Origin: Chinchilla lanigera
Taxonomy: Eukaryota > Chordata > Mammalia > Rodentia > Chinchillidae
NCBI RefSeq assembly: GCF_000276665.1
Contig: NW_004955484.1
Span: forward strand, 7,407,590 to 7,471,589
DNA: 64,000 nucleotides
Reading direction: 5' to 3'
Numbering within the stretch: the first letter of the stretch is position 1; the number at the start of each line of letters is the position of its first letter. The position numbers were made by a program, and so were the translations under genes. Of the stretch, positions 31,480-43,335 are shown piece after piece. The notes under the pieces are model-generated. The model worked only from the letters and a program-made list of their open reading frames with translations, was not told the DNA's origin and searched no databases.

Positions 31480-32097
31480 ATAATCCTAGCACTCAGCAAG
31501 CTGAGGAAGGAGGAGGATTACTGAGAGTTTGAGGCCAGCCTGAACTATATAGCAAGACACTACCTCCCCCAAGTCAAGATAAATCAGAAAATCTAAACTC
31601 AATTCTGAAATGTTAGCATTTACTAGGTTGAATAATAAGAAATTTCTACTTTTATAGATTTAAAATCTGGGAAATACTGGCAATTTCATTTCCAAACATT
31701 TAGGCTGATCATGGTGGTGCATGTCTGTAACCACAACATTCAGGAGAGTGAGGCAAGAGGATTGCCATGAGTTCGAGGCCAGCCTGGGCTACATAGTGAG
31801 TTAAAGGCCAGCATGAACTACTCAACAAGACTCTGTCTCCAAAAAAAAAAAAAAAAAGCTTAAACATTATGCGTGTTAAATAAAATGCTTCCTGGCTCAG
31901 GATATAGCTCAGTGGTACAACATTTGTAGGTCTCTGAATTCAGTCCCTAGCACTGAAAAAAACAAAAAAGACCCACGTTAAATATTCTTGGCTGGCTGTT
32001 GTGGTACACACTTGTAATCCCAGCACTCAGGATCAGGAATATGGGGCCAGCCCAGGCTACACAGTGAAACCCTGTCTCAACAAAACAAAATAAAAAT
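31480..32097 (+). mobile_element. SINE cluster: B1, B1, ID, B1
   Basis: Truncated B1 31480-31578; B1 31702-31857 (poly-A tail); ID 31890-31970 (aggatatagctcagtggtac); internally deleted B1 31990-32097. Confidence 0.78.
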
Positions 32098-32109
32098 CCT
32101 CTATGTTCC

Positions 32110-32540
32110 CCCCTTTTTTTTGGTAGTGGTAATACTGGAGATTGAGCTCACGGTTAAGCACTGAAGATTGAACCTTCACTAAGTTGTTAAATTGCCCAGC
32201 CTGGGCTTGCACTGGTGATCCTCTGCCTCAGTCCGCCAGCGCTCGGATCACAGGTGTGCACCATCATGCCAGCTCTATAGGTTCTTTATTAACCCCATTT
32301 ATAGAGAAACAGAGGACCTTGCCTAAAAGTGCATGCTGCTGCATGGCATTTGCAGTAGAATCATGACACATAACCTCTGTTAATTTTTTTTTTTTTGTCT
32401 TTTTGAGACAGGGTCTCACTATGCAGTTCAGGCTACCCTTGAACTCACTTTGTAGCCCAGGCTGGTCTTGAACTTGCATCAATCCTCCTACCTCAGCCTC
32501 CTGAGTGCTGGGATTACAGGTGTGCGCCACCACACCTGGC
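32110..32540 (-). mobile_element. Twin B1+ID SINE and a full-length B1
   Basis: 32110-32275 twin element with damaged ID part; 32384-32540 near-consensus antisense B1 (gagacagggtctcactatgcagttcagg). Confidence 0.82.
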
Positions 32541-32660
32541 AACATTTTTGTATAAGATGCTATACACTGCAAGTTAAATAGTAATATAATGCCTTCATAC
32601 ATTTTTAGTTAGCTATAACATTATAACTATAATGAAAATAATTGGTAAAATGTTAAAGCA

Positions 32661-33241
32661 CGGGCTGGATATTGCTCAGCAGCACAGCACCTGCCTGGCA
32701 AGCGTAAGGTCCTGAGTTTGATTCCAGGTACAAAAAAAAAACAAAAAGTTAAAGCAAACAGTACAAAATTATATATGTAGTATATAAAAAATAAGGAAAG
32801 GAGAACAATACACTTGGGACCTCTCCTGTCTCTGAGGAGCTATTCCTATTCCCCATTTCTTCTCTCCAATGAATTTTCCTACCAGAAAAAAAGAAAAGAA
32901 AAATGAGAAGAGGAAAAACTATATATAGAAAATAAGACTGGAGGCTGGGGATTTAGCTCAGTGGCACAGCGCCTGCCTGGCAAGCGCGAGGTCGTGAGTT
33001 TGATTTCCAGTACCGGAAAAAAAACCAAAAAAAAAAAAAAAAAAGAAAAGAAGACTGGAAAGAAACTCATTGCAGTGATGGGACTTGGCTGATTTTTTTC
33101 CTATTTTTAAGTGTTTTTCATATTTTATTTTAAAATAATATTAATATTAAAATAGGACTGGGAGTGTAACTCAATGGTAGGTTGCTTAACCTAGCACGCA
33201 CAAGATCCTAGGTTCAATCCTTAGCATTGAAAAAAAAAAAA
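32661..33241 (+). mobile_element. Three sense ID SINEs
   Basis: 32661-32742 (TSD-like gttaaagca), 32941-33045 (TSD-like aagactgga) and 33152-33241, an older divergent form (gactgggagtgtaactcaatgg). The unique segment 32743-32940 separates the first two. Confidence 0.85.
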
Positions 33242-33310
33242 GTTTTCCTTTTGAATAGGTTATATGAGTATCACTTAATTGAAATGCTTTGGACCATAGG
33301 TATTTTGGAT

Positions 33311-33455
33311 TTTATTTTTTGTGGCAGGGTCTTGCTATACAGTTTACATTGGCCTTGAACTCATTATGCAGCCCCAGCTGACCTTGCCTTGCAGTAATCC
33401 TCCTGCCTCAGCCTCCTGAGTCCTAGGATCACAGGTGTGTATCACCACACCCTGT
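33311..33455 (-). mobile_element. B1 SINE
   Basis: Antisense B1, moderately diverged. Confidence 0.82.
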
Positions 33456-33949
33456 GTTGGATTTTAGAATATTTGCATACACATAATGAGATGTCTTGGG
33501 GATGAGACCCAAATCTACACACAAAATTTATTCATGTTTCATATATACATTACATGTCATGCATGCTAAGGAAGAGTTCTACTACTGAGTCACATCTCCA
33601 GCCCTTGAAGGTAACTTTAAACAATAGCTTTAGTGTTCTTCCATGTTTTCAGTCACATGAGGTCAGATGTGGCTGTGGTGTCTGTACGTGTCTGTACTCG
33701 AGAAGTTTTGGATATTGAGTATTTTGGATTTTTGGATGAGGAATGATCAATCTATGTGCATATGAAGCAAAACTCTAAAGAAGATATAAAAGGTTTTGAA
33801 GTAGTAAAGATTGCTGTCTAGTTTCCATCCCTGAAAGCAATCATTGTGTAATCTTTCAGAGAGATGTTAGATATGCTAAGAATTTATACACACACATTTG
33901 TGTGGAAAAAAAAAATATATATGTATTAGTATGTTTACTATCGTCCCTG
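33456..33949. other. Intron, mostly unassigned
   Basis: Contains an antisense ID relic at 33565-33605 (ctactactgagtcacatctccagccc) and a short (TA)n run at 33912-33922. Confidence 0.55.
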
Positions 33950-34253
33950 TTTTGTTTTGTTTTTGTTTTTTGGTTTTTTTCCTGTACCAGAAATTGAACT
34001 CATGACCTTGCGCTTGCCAAGCAGGCGCTGTGCCGCTGAGCTAAATCCCCAGCCCCTCCTCCCTGTTTTTAATAATATTACTAGTGTTTTTCTTTTTTTC
34101 CCCTGCACTTTTTCTGTTTGGTTATAATCTTTTTGTTTGTTTGTTTGAGAGAAGGTCTCACTATATAGTCCAGGCTGGCCTTGAACTTGCATTGATCTTC
34201 CTGCCTCAGCCTCCCAAGTACTGGGATTACAGCATGTACCACTATGCCCAGCA
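33950..34253 (-). mobile_element. ID SINE and B1 SINE
   Basis: 33950-34056 antisense ID near the consensus; 34130-34253 antisense short B1. Confidence 0.85.
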
Positions 34254-34596
34254 CTTCAGTAATCATCTTATATGACCAGCTGACAGCTCTATAGCACGAT
34301 GTGGTGATGGAGACACCTTTGGAGTCAGATATGGTTCAAATCCTTACTACATGTGCTACTTCAAAGTTATGTGAACACATTTGACTGTTCTGAGGTCCTC
34401 ATCCACAAAGGAGTAACACTAAACAAGCAAAAGTCCCTGTTTAGGAGTAACACTGAACATCTAATACTAGGTTCCTTTCTTTTTCTTTTCCTGACTTAGT
34501 TAAAAAATATTATTTGTGATCAGTACAAGAGATGAAGCTATTTTCTTGTAAGTTATTAAGTAACATCTGCTGAAATTAAGCATAATACTAGAAAGT
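34254..34596. other. Intron, weak MIR-like segment
   Basis: 34300-34420 (tggagacacctttggagtcagatatggttcaaatcc...gtgctacttcaaagttatgtgaac) resembles a MIR in sense orientation; otherwise unique. It also contains a local repeat of 'ggagtaacactaaaca'-like words (34410/34444). Confidence 0.45.
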
Positions 34597-34730
34597 AATT
34601 TTTGTTGTTGTTGTTTTCCTTTTTTGAGACAAGGTCTCACTCCGTAGCCTAGGCTGACCTCAAACTGGCAGCAATCCTCCTGCTCAATCCCCCACGTGCT
34701 GGCATTACAGGCATGTGCACCATGACCAGC
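34597..34730 (-). mobile_element. B1 SINE
   Basis: Antisense short B1 with a (GTT)n head. Confidence 0.82.
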
Positions 34731-35103
34731 CAAAAATATAATAATTCTAACAGTAGCATTTAGATATAGTGCATGTGTATAGATGTGTCCTTTCTCTGCA
34801 TAGTTATAATGTATGCTTTTCTGGGCGAAGAGAGTAAAAGCTGTCTCAGGTCACCAAGCAGATTTTTTCATCCTACAAAATCTAGCAAAGATGCAGCCAG
34901 TATATCCTTTGAGCTGGCTGACTCAGGCATTTTAATACACACTTCGCTTTGTGCTTCTAAGAGAGGATTAGATCACAAGAACTTGGCAGAAAATCTTAAG
35001 GTTTCCAGTCACTGCTGACCACAGAGACATACATTTTAAACATTCAAGGCACTATACAAGAATTGGGCTACCCACTCGAGGAAAATACATACTAAATGAC
35101 TCC
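34731..35103. other. Intron, no recognised feature
   Basis: Unique. The open frame at 34773-35018 (plus strand, wrong strand for SNTB2) has no known domain. Confidence 0.55.
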
Positions 35104-35219
35104 ATTTTTTCAGAGACAGTCTCACTATGAAGTCCAGGCTGGTCTCAAATTCATGATCCATCCTCCTGCCTCAGCCTCCTGAGCAATACGACTGCAAGTG
35201 TGTGCCACCATGCTAGGGC
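35104..35219 (-). mobile_element. Short B1 SINE
   Basis: Antisense B1 without internal duplication. Confidence 0.78.
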
Positions 35220-35535
35220 CCTAAATGAGTACTCTTAAACATTACAATGATTATGAAAGAACCCTAATGATCTACTCAGACATTGTTTCAGTCAGTATTA
35301 GAAATCAGTATTCAACCAACAGTACCATCTCTGAACTGATCACACATTTAAACAAAAACAGACACACACCACCTATGGATCGCCTAAGAGTTTCACCTGA
35401 GCTGAGGATCTTGCAACCCTCCCATCTAAGTAAACATTTATATGGCTGAGAAAATTGAAAATTAATGTTTTTAATTTATCTAAATATTAATGGTATTCTG
35501 TCTTAGTCCTTCACTAAGTCCTCCCTAGTTGCCAG
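35220..35535. other. Intron, no recognised feature
   Basis: Unique. The short plus-strand open frame 35225-35449 is not supported as a gene. Confidence 0.55.
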
Positions 35536-35720
35536 AGAGCAGTGGTGGTGAACCTATGGCATATGTGCACAGCGGGCTGTTAGTACTATTGAAAGCTCTA
35601 AAAGGTCTGACATCATTGCCATAGGGCCTTAACCTGGATGCATGGCTGCATAAGCTGAGCCTTCATAACCCATGTGGCTTTCAATCCACTTCAGAACCTA
35701 TGACATATTTCGGAATTATT
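35536..35720 (+). mobile_element. hAT-like non-autonomous DNA transposon relic, copy 1
   Basis: Starts cagtggtggtgaacctatgg, a typical hAT-family terminus. Shares gggctgtt-gta and tgaaagctctaaaaggt with 47577-47700. Confidence 0.5.
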
Positions 35721-35828
35721 TCATTTGTCCTCATAAAGATCATCCTAAAAACAAAGAGTGATGATTGTAAAATGTTTCAAGTGTTTAGATGATGAAGCTA
35801 ATTTTCTTTCTTATTAAAGTGAAAGAGT

Positions 35829-36133
35829 TCCCGTGGGTGATGGTACAAGTGTGCAATTCCAGCACTCTGGAAGGCTAAGGCAGGAGGATTGCAAGTTCAA
35901 GCACAACTTGGGAAACTGAGTGACTTAGCAAGACCCTGTTCCAAAATTTAAAAAAAAAAAAAAGGATTAAGGATGTAGCTCAGGACCTGGGTTCAATGCA
36001 CTATACCAAAATAAATAAATAAAAAATAAATAAATAAAAAGCAAAAGGTGTGATCTGGGGGTGGAGTTCAGCAGCAGAGAGTTTGCCTAGTAGCCATGAG
36101 GCCTTATTCAATCTCCAGCATTTAAAGCAAAAC
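35829..36133 (+). mobile_element. Twin B1+ID SINE and an ID SINE
   Basis: 35829-36006 is a complete twin element (short B1, A-run, ID part gattaaggatgtagctcagg). 36050-36133 is an old ID (gatctgggggtggagttcagc). Confidence 0.78.
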
Positions 36134-36383
36134 AACAAATAAAGGAAAGAGGCATTCCCCACACTGAAGGTGTCACTGGAACCTTTCTTTGTAGAATGAC
36201 CAAAAACAAAACAAACAGAAAACACCCCCAAGTCCAAGTACTGTACACATGGCAGAATTTTCACCATACATAAAGTACTTATAAGTGTAAAGTTGCACTT
36301 GATTTTAAAAGTATAGTTCTATATATCTGAAATTTTATGTCTTCATTATTTATTTTAAAAACTTATTTAAGAAATGAATAATC

Positions 36384-37040
36384 AAGCAGGAAGATTGAGT
36401 TTGTGCCAAGCCTGGGCAACTTAGCAAGACTGCCTCAAAATTAAAAAAAATAAAAAGGGATGGGGATGCAGCTCAGTGAGAAGACCCCAGTTTCAATCCC
36501 CACTACTGTGCCCCACCCCCACAAAAAAAAGCGGAAGAAAACTTATTCTGAAATCTTATTCAAACTTTAGACATGAAACAGCCATTTGGATACCACACTT
36601 TGTGTGTGTCTGTGTGTGTATGTGGTACAGGGGAGTGAACTCAGGGCCTTCACACTGAACTACAATCCCTTCACACTGAGCTATAATTTTTTTATTTTAA
36701 ATCAGGAACAGGGTCTTGCTAAGCTGCCCAAGCTGAGCTTAGACTTGTGATCCTCCTGCGTCGGTCTCTCAGCATGCCACTATTACAGGTATGCACCATC
36801 ATGCCAAGCTCTAACCAATTCTTACTGAACTCTAAACTAATGAATAAGCTTACAAGGATTTCCATATCTGGGCCACTGGCCAGCATTTGATTTAAAAATG
36901 AACACTGCTAAGGTGGCCTCCCCCGACCCCCATACCTCACTAAGTTGCTTAATTGTCCAGCCTGAGCTCAAATTCTCTATCCTCCTACCTTGGTCTCTGA
37001 AGTGCTGAAATTACAAACATGTGGCCCCCTGCCCAGCTAC
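36384..37040. mobile_element. Twin B1+ID SINEs in both orientations plus a short B1
   Basis: 36384-36531 sense, 5'-truncated twin. 36600-36812 antisense twin in which a stretch of the ID part is duplicated (cttcacactgaactacaatccc / cttcacactgagctataat). 36918-37040 antisense short B1. Confidence 0.72.
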
Positions 37041-37579
37041 GTGGCCAGCTAAAATTATCCATAAGATCCTTCATAGTATAGAAGAACCTATGGCTATCAA
37101 TACATATATTTGGGTGAGTTGATTACCTTTCCTTACAACAACTATGTCTCATACAATCATTATTTTCTTCTTCCCTCTTTCACTGTTTTCTTAGCCCAGC
37201 AGACAATCTTTCCTGTGAATTAAGTGAAACTAACTTGGTCATAAAATGTGAAGGTACCATTACTTGTTCTGCTTTTGCAAGTGTTTTTCTACATTATCTT
37301 CAGGGTGGAAGATACGGCTTCGCTTTCTGCACAGGAATGAGTTAGGATGACATCACTGTGAAAGTATTCTCCAAAGAGGTTTCTCCTCAACTTCATCCTA
37401 AACTCCCCCAGTCCCAAATTAGGAGTCTGATAGATGGCCTCTGAAAACATTACAGTAGGATTGCTTTACTTTCAGTAAAAGGCCTTTTACATTCTCAATT
37501 TGCAGGTGTCATTTTGCTTATCTGTTGGCCATGTGCAGTTACGGAAGACCGCAGTCTAAAGGTTGGTAACATTAACCTT
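37041..37579. other. Intron, no recognised feature
   Basis: Unique sequence. 37200-37440 has slightly higher complexity; no exon evidence. Confidence 0.55.
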
Positions 37580-37595
37580 GAAAGTATTCAGGCAA

Positions 37596-37709
37596 GGGGC
37601 TGGGGATTTAGCTCAGCGGCAAAAGCGCCTGCCTGGCAAGCGCAAGGTCGTGAGTTCGGTTCCCGGTACCGGAGAAAAAAACCAAAAAACCAAAAAAAAA
37701 AAAAAAAAA
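37596..37709 (+). mobile_element. ID SINE, young
   Basis: Near-consensus ID with gcggcaaaagcgcctgcc and gttcggttcccggtaccgg. TSD gaaagtattcaggcaa (37580-37595) / gaaagtattcatgcaa (37710-37725), 15 of 16. Confidence 0.93.
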
Positions 37710-37725
37710 GAAAGTATTCATGCAA

Positions 37726-37883
37726 GCATAGTGGTATACTCCTGTAATCCCAGCACTTGGGAAGCTGAGGCAGGAGGATTGTTGCGAATTCAAGACCAGC
37801 CTGGACTATGAAGTGAGCTCAAGGCCAGCCTGAACTGCATAGCAAGGCCCTGTCTCAAAACGGAAAAAAAAAAAAAAAAAAAA
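37726..37883 (+). mobile_element. B1 SINE at the same target site
   Basis: Full-length B1 with poly(A), starting right after the ID's downstream TSD. A third gaaagtattca lies at 37884-37894. Confidence 0.9.
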
Positions 37884-37939
37884 GAAAGTATTCAGAGTGC
37901 TTGATTTTACTATAAAGTGCATCTTCATTTTAAAGTTAC

Positions 37940-38045
37940 ATAGCACATTCACTAATTTATTAAGCCCCAACTATGAATCAGCAACTGTTTTAAGCACATA
38001 GAATAACACACCAGTGAACAAAGCATGTAAATAATATAATTAATA
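37940..38045 (+). repeat. Ancient interspersed repeat relic
   Basis: actaatttattaagccccaactatgaatcagcaactgttttaagc...acaccagtgaacaaagc: the same old repeat type as at 29045. Confidence 0.5.
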
Positions 38046-38202
38046 ATTTATGAGAAATGAAAACATGTTCACACAAAAACGTGTACATAAATGTTTTTAG
38101 CAACTTTATTCTTAAATTACAGAACTGGAAACAATCCAAATTTCCTTCAGTAGGTAATTGGATAAACTTGTAGAACTACAGAATAAAATACTATTCAGCA
38201 AT

Positions 38203-38653
38203 TGTTACGGCTTGTATCTAGATTTCCCCCTAAAGCTTCATGTGGTCAGAGGTGCAGCTTTTTGGAGCTGGCTGGATCTAGGATGTATGATACTGAGATT
38301 AAGAGTGGTGGTACTAAATTAGTCTACCGGTTGGAATGAGCATAGTTCTGGGAGTAGATAATGAAAGGCCCATCCTGGGTGTGGGTGGCACTACCCAAAA
38401 GGCTTGTAGCCTAGGAGGGATAAGAAGGAAAGGGAGGCCTGCTTCCCTGCCCACTGTCTGCTGCTGCTGCTGCTGCTGCTGCATTCTGCCTACCCTGCCA
38501 TGGACTGCCTCTCCTCTGCCATGCCGCCCTACCTTGGAGCCAGCTGACTATGGACTGAAACCTCTACAAACTGCAAGGTAAACTAAACCTCTCCTCCTTT
38601 AACTTTGGGTATCAGGCATTTGGTATCAGTAATGAGAAAAGTAACTTAAGACA
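38203..38653 (+). mobile_element. Solo MaLR-type LTR with TSD
   Basis: 451-bp element starting TGTTACGG and ending AAGACA, flanked by gcaat (38198-38202) and acaat (38654-38658). Its 3' half (gactgaaacctctacaaactg ... taaactaaacctctcctcc) is typical of rodent MaLR LTRs. It interrupts an L1M. It carries a (CTG)8 at 38458-38481. No internal viral genes remain. Confidence 0.8.
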
Positions 38654-38851
38654 ACAATGAAAAGGAATGAACTCTTGATAAAATTCATCTATTTGGATAA
38701 ATCTCAATTCATCACTTCTGGTGAGTCAGAAAAGCCAATATTTTATTTATATATTATATATATAAATATATAAAACATATATAATTGTGATAGATATATA
38801 GTAATTCTATTATTGAGAAGGTAAAACTACAGGCTGACTAAAGAACAGTGG

Positions 38852-39035
38852 TAGCTGGGCATGGTAGTGCACACCTGAAACCCAGCACTCTTGAAGGCTG
38901 AGGTAGGAAGATCACAGTTCAAATCTGGCCTGGACAATTTAGCAAATTAGCAAGGCCCTGTCTCAAAATAAGAAAAGGGGTGAGATGTAGCTTGGTGTGA
39001 AGGTCCAATCACTACTACCACATACACACAAAAAA
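38852..39035 (+). mobile_element. Twin B1+ID SINE
   Basis: Sense short B1 followed by an ID remnant (ggggtgagatgtagcttgg). Confidence 0.75.
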
Positions 39036-39224
39036 TATATGATTAATCAGTGGTTTCCCAGGATTGGAAGGGATGATTATAAAGGGATACTGCAACAGTT
39101 TGGGGAATGTTAGAAGATGTTAACTGTTATGGAAAAATGTCTGAACCAAGACTTGAAGGAGGTGGGAGAGTTAGTCATGGGGGTATCTAGGGAGGCATTT
39201 AGCACTCCAGCCACAGAGGTAGCT

Positions 39225-39802
39225 TTTTTCTTTTTTTTCCTTTTTTGAGTCAGGGTCTCACTATGTAGTTCAGGCTAGTTTTGAACTCACTGTATAGCTC
39301 AGGCTGGCCTCAAACTCCCAGCAATCCTACTGCCTCTGCCTCCTGAGTGCTAGGATTACAGGCGTGCAGCACCACACCCAGCTGCCAGCCGGAGTTTTAA
39401 AGCAGAAAGGAAAGTCAGTGTCACTGCAGTAAAGTAAGGGAGGAGCAGGAATAGAAAATAGGGTTACAGGGGGCTGGGGATTTAGCTCAGTGGCACAGCG
39501 CCTGCCTGGCAAGCCCAAGGTAGTGAGTTCGATTCCTGGTACCAGAAAACAAACAAACAAACAAACAACAAAAAAAAATAGGGTTACAAAGGTAAAGGAA
39601 TTGGGAACCAGACCATGAGGGTCTTTTAGGTCACTGTAAGGACTTTTGCTTTTATTCTGAAATGAGAAGCCATTGGCAAATGTTCAACTGAAGAGTGCTG
39701 AAAACAGAATGAGGGGCCGGGAATATGGCTCAGTGGCACAGGGCCTGCCTGGCAAATGCGAGGTCATGAATTTGATTCCCCATACCAAGAAAAAAAAAAA
39801 AC
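39225..39802. mobile_element. Antisense B1 and two sense ID SINEs
   Basis: B1 39225-39385; ID 39473-39577 with TSD aatagggttaca; ID 39713-39802 with TSD tgaaaacagaatga on both sides, identical. Confidence 0.88.
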
Positions 39803-41264
39803 AATTCTCATGAAAACAGAATGAAAGATGGCAAGTACAGAAGCTGAAAGACCAACTGGGAAGTTCTCAGAGATGACAGAGGATGGAAGTTGGAGCAGGG
39901 AGGACAGGTATGGAGCCAGTGAGAAGTGGTCATATTTTATGTATCTATTGCAGGTAGATCTACTTAGATGTCCCAACAGGTTAGACAAGGAAGAGTGACA
40001 CAACTGGAAGGATAGAGTTGCCACTGACGGGTGTAGGAGGAAAAATCAGGCACTTGAGACACACACTACACAAGCACAAGACTAGCAGCAGCTGGATACA
40101 TAACCCTGCCATCCGGAAAACAGGACTGAGTTGGAAATACACCTTTGGGAGCAATTAGCATATGTCTGATATTTGAGGTGGGATCAAATCACTTTTCTAG
40201 TCAGGGTCTCCAAAGGACACGGATAGTACACAATTCAATAAAGCAACAATTCATATAGTTAGGGGCAGGGTACTGGAAAACCACAAGATAAAGCAGTGTG
40301 GTACTACAGGACTATTAATACATTGGCTGTTTCCACACTCCACTGGAAGGGACAAGGACAGGAAATTGCTACCAGACCCAGAAGAGGGTCCTGAAGAGAT
40401 TGATGAGAGAAGTGACCTTCAGTCAATTCAGCGAAACTGAGGTGACCTTGCAGATTAGGAGCCAGGCAATAAACACTCTACCCTCACTCTCCGCTTTTCC
40501 CTCTGTTGGCCCAATCCAACGAAAACTGAAGGCCAAGGAAGCCTGCTGATAAGGGTCCATGCAGAGCAGTCACCCAGGACAGAGCGGGGAGGGAAGCAGG
40601 AGCAAGGCTAGCGGGGTAAACAAAGACTGCGGACCAATCGGCCAAGGACAGAGGATATGAAGAGGATATGCCACTACTGGAGGGCTGGGAAGAAGGAACA
40701 TCAAAACAGAGACAGTAAGACCCATGGGAGACAAATATGCCATAGAAATACTGGCCTAAAATAGCATCAAGTTTATTCGAACTGGAAAAGCCCTGCCTTG
40801 ATCCAATTAACCCTGTCTTGGCTCCTACTTCCCTTCACTGTCCCTTGGAAAATAACCAGGTCACACTTGATGATTCTACTTTCTTCTTTCACTACTTCAT
40901 AGCTTCTAAATAAAACTTCATCCTAAAGACAAGCCAGTGCCTTCTTTTTTGCATCCTTACCAAGATCGAGATAACATCAATACCTGTGACAGTACACTCT
41001 GTCATTCTCCTTTACTGGCCACCAATTTTTTTTCTCCTCCTACGCCTACAGTGCAGGTGCTGCTAAGGCTCTAACCTTAGCATTTCTCACTTTATCCTCT
41101 GGTCTCTGGCCAGAACCATTATTTTTTGTTGGCCCCAACTCCTTCAGAGTACTGTCCTGAGTTAATCTTACTGGGACGCTCCTTATCCTGTGCTTCCTCT
41201 TTTAGTTATTAAGATGAGCATCATTCTAGCCATCCAAGATCTAAACCAGAAGTACAGTAAATCT
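39803..41264. other. Intron, largely unassigned, repeat-poor
   Basis: 1.46 kb without young SINEs. 40195-40560 is GC-richer and vaguely like an old LTR/L1 piece (gtcagggtctccaaaggacac). I see no exon or RNA gene on either strand. Confidence 0.5.
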
Positions 41265-41362
41265 GGCAAAAACTATAATAATCTGCATTTTATTAAAACT
41301 TGCCTGGGTGGTTGATTCTCATGCTCATTTAAGGTTTGGGAATGGCTTCTCTAAATCTCTGC
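41265..41362. mobile_element. MER5-type hAT relic
   Basis: ataatctgcattttattaaaacttgcctgggtggttgattctcatgctc...ggtttgggaatggcttctcta matches the MER5A pattern. Confidence 0.6.
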
Positions 41363-41519
41363 AAGCCAGCCTCTCTCTCTTAGCAATGTATCTAATCACG
41401 TGTCAGCCCACCCCCTCCCGCCCCTGAAACTGATCTCTAACCTACTCTCTCTCCTCAGTTCCCACTGCCAATGTGCTTCTGGGTCGTCAACACCATTATA
41501 ATGGCTTCCTTTTTTGGGG

Positions 41520-41770
41520 GGGGGAATTGTAAGGTATACACAACAGAAAAGTCACCATTTCAGCTGTTTTCTGAACACGTATGGCTCAGTGGCATTAAGT
41601 GCACTCACACTGTTGTGCAACCATCACCACCACCCATTTCCAGGCCCCCAACTCTGCTTCCACTAAACAGTAACTCCGTGTTCCCTCCTCTCTGCTGGAA
41701 ACCACCATTCCACTTCCTTTCTCCGTGAATTCCACTATTTTAAGTACCTCCCAACACAACACTTATCGCT
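41520..41770 (-). mobile_element. L1M 3'UTR fragment, antisense
   Basis: attgtaaggtatacacaacag...cactgttgtgcaaccatcaccaccaccc: the same L1M tail type as at 535-1345. Confidence 0.75.
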
Positions 41771-41954
41771 TTGTGTCTGTAATGGCCTCTTCACTGATCT
41801 TGCCCAGATTCCTTCCTGTCTTGTTCCTTTAGATAAGGTTCCCAGATTGTCCTGAACCCCAACTCATACCCATACCACCCCTTGTTTCAAAGAGCCTTCA
41901 CGGTTTTCAACTGCCTAAAGAATATAGTCAAAAAAGTCTGATGTAATTTTTAAA

Positions 41955-42450
41955 AATTTATTTATTTTTCTGGTCCTGGAGATTGAACCAATGGCCTTTC
42001 ACTGAGCTACATTCCCATCCTATTAATTTTTTTTTGTTTTTTTTTGAGACAGGGTCTTGCTGTGTAGTTCGGGCTAGCCTTGAACTCAAAGCAATCCTCC
42101 TGCCTCAGCTTCCCAAATTCTGGGATTGCAGGCATGCACCACCACACCCAGCCCTATTATTTTAGATTTTATTTTTGTTGTTTTTTGAGGCAAGGGCTCA
42201 CTATGTAGTTCAGTCTGACCTCGAACTGGAAGCAATCCTCCTGCCTCAGCCTCCCAGGTACTGGAATTACAGTCATGTACCACCACAGCTGGCCCCAGCT
42301 CTTTAAAAAAAAACTTTTTTTAAAGAAAGAATTTTGAGACGGGGTCACACTAAGTCATTAAATTGCCCGGGCTGGGCTTGAATGTGCCATCCTTCTCCCT
42401 GAGCCTCCAACAATGCTGGGATTATAGGCATGTGCCACCATACCTGGGAG
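41955..42450 (-). mobile_element. Cluster of antisense twin SINE and two B1
   Basis: 41955-42153 (ID part plus B1), 42165-42295 (B1) and 42310-42450 (short B1). Confidence 0.78.
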
Positions 42451-43111
42451 TCTTTGATGTAATTTTGTCTTTTCAGTCAATTCCTCTCTTCAGTTCTCTC
42501 CTCTTCCCTATACACCTTAATATAAATGCTTGCATGGGAAAACCCCCAAAGATTGTACGCATAAGTACAGGCCAACACAACCCCCTGAACTACTTGCTGA
42601 AATATACACTTTAACCTTTCCTATCTGTGTCTTTACTCATACTCATCCCATTGCCTCATTTCCGCATCCAAATCTTGCCACTGTTACCCTTTCCCAATGC
42701 ACATCTCAAATTCTACTTCCTTTTTTCTTAATCCTAATGCAAAACAGTTTACTAAGACTTAGTAGGGGTAATTCCACATAGCCAATGGGACTGTATGCAT
42801 ACAACCCTAAGAAAAGTTGTAGAAGTGGTAGCTAGTGGGTTCAAACTCACCACAATTTCAGGATATTTGACGAAACTTAGCACAGCAGCTGATGTGCCCC
42901 TGATATTGGTCAGACAGAAATTTCCTCATTAGAGGCCTGAAAGCAGAGAAGAAAATTCCTGGTACTATGTTATTAACCCTGAGGAAATGGCAGTTTGAAG
43001 ATTTCATACTGGTGCCAAGGTTTCTTTCTCCCTGTCCACTTTCTTTCCTTTCAGTTCTTTTTCCCCCTAGGTACTATTTCTAAGACTATCAAGATATCCT
43101 CAAGAGCACGT
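42451..43111. other. Intron, no recognised feature
   Basis: Unique, pyrimidine-biased around 42470-42740. Confidence 0.55.
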
Positions 43112-43224
43112 ATTGTTTTTTGTTTTTTGGTTTTTTTTTGCTTTTTCTCCGGTACCGGGAACCGAACTCACAAACCTTGCGCTTGCCAGGCAGGCGCTTT
43201 GCCACTGAGCTAAATCCCCAGCCC
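43112..43224 (-). mobile_element. ID SINE, young
   Basis: Antisense near-consensus ID. TSD aagagcacgtattg / aagagcacgtatcg. Confidence 0.92.
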
Positions 43225-43335
43225 AAGAGCACGTATCGTGATTAAAGTGTCTAAGTCGTGTTTTGAAAGACAGTCACACTGGCTAATGACTGGATGTCAC
43301 TAAGTGGCATTTCTATCACATGGGCACAAATACAT

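Larger units (their letters stand above)
38046..39150 (+). mobile_element. L1M 3' end split by LTR and twin SINE
   Basis: Sense L1M phrases run through the breaks: acacaaaaacgtgtacataaatg; ggaaacaatccaaatttcc; actattcagcaat|gaaaaggaatgaac (rejoining across the LTR); cagtggtttcccaggattgg. Confidence 0.82.
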
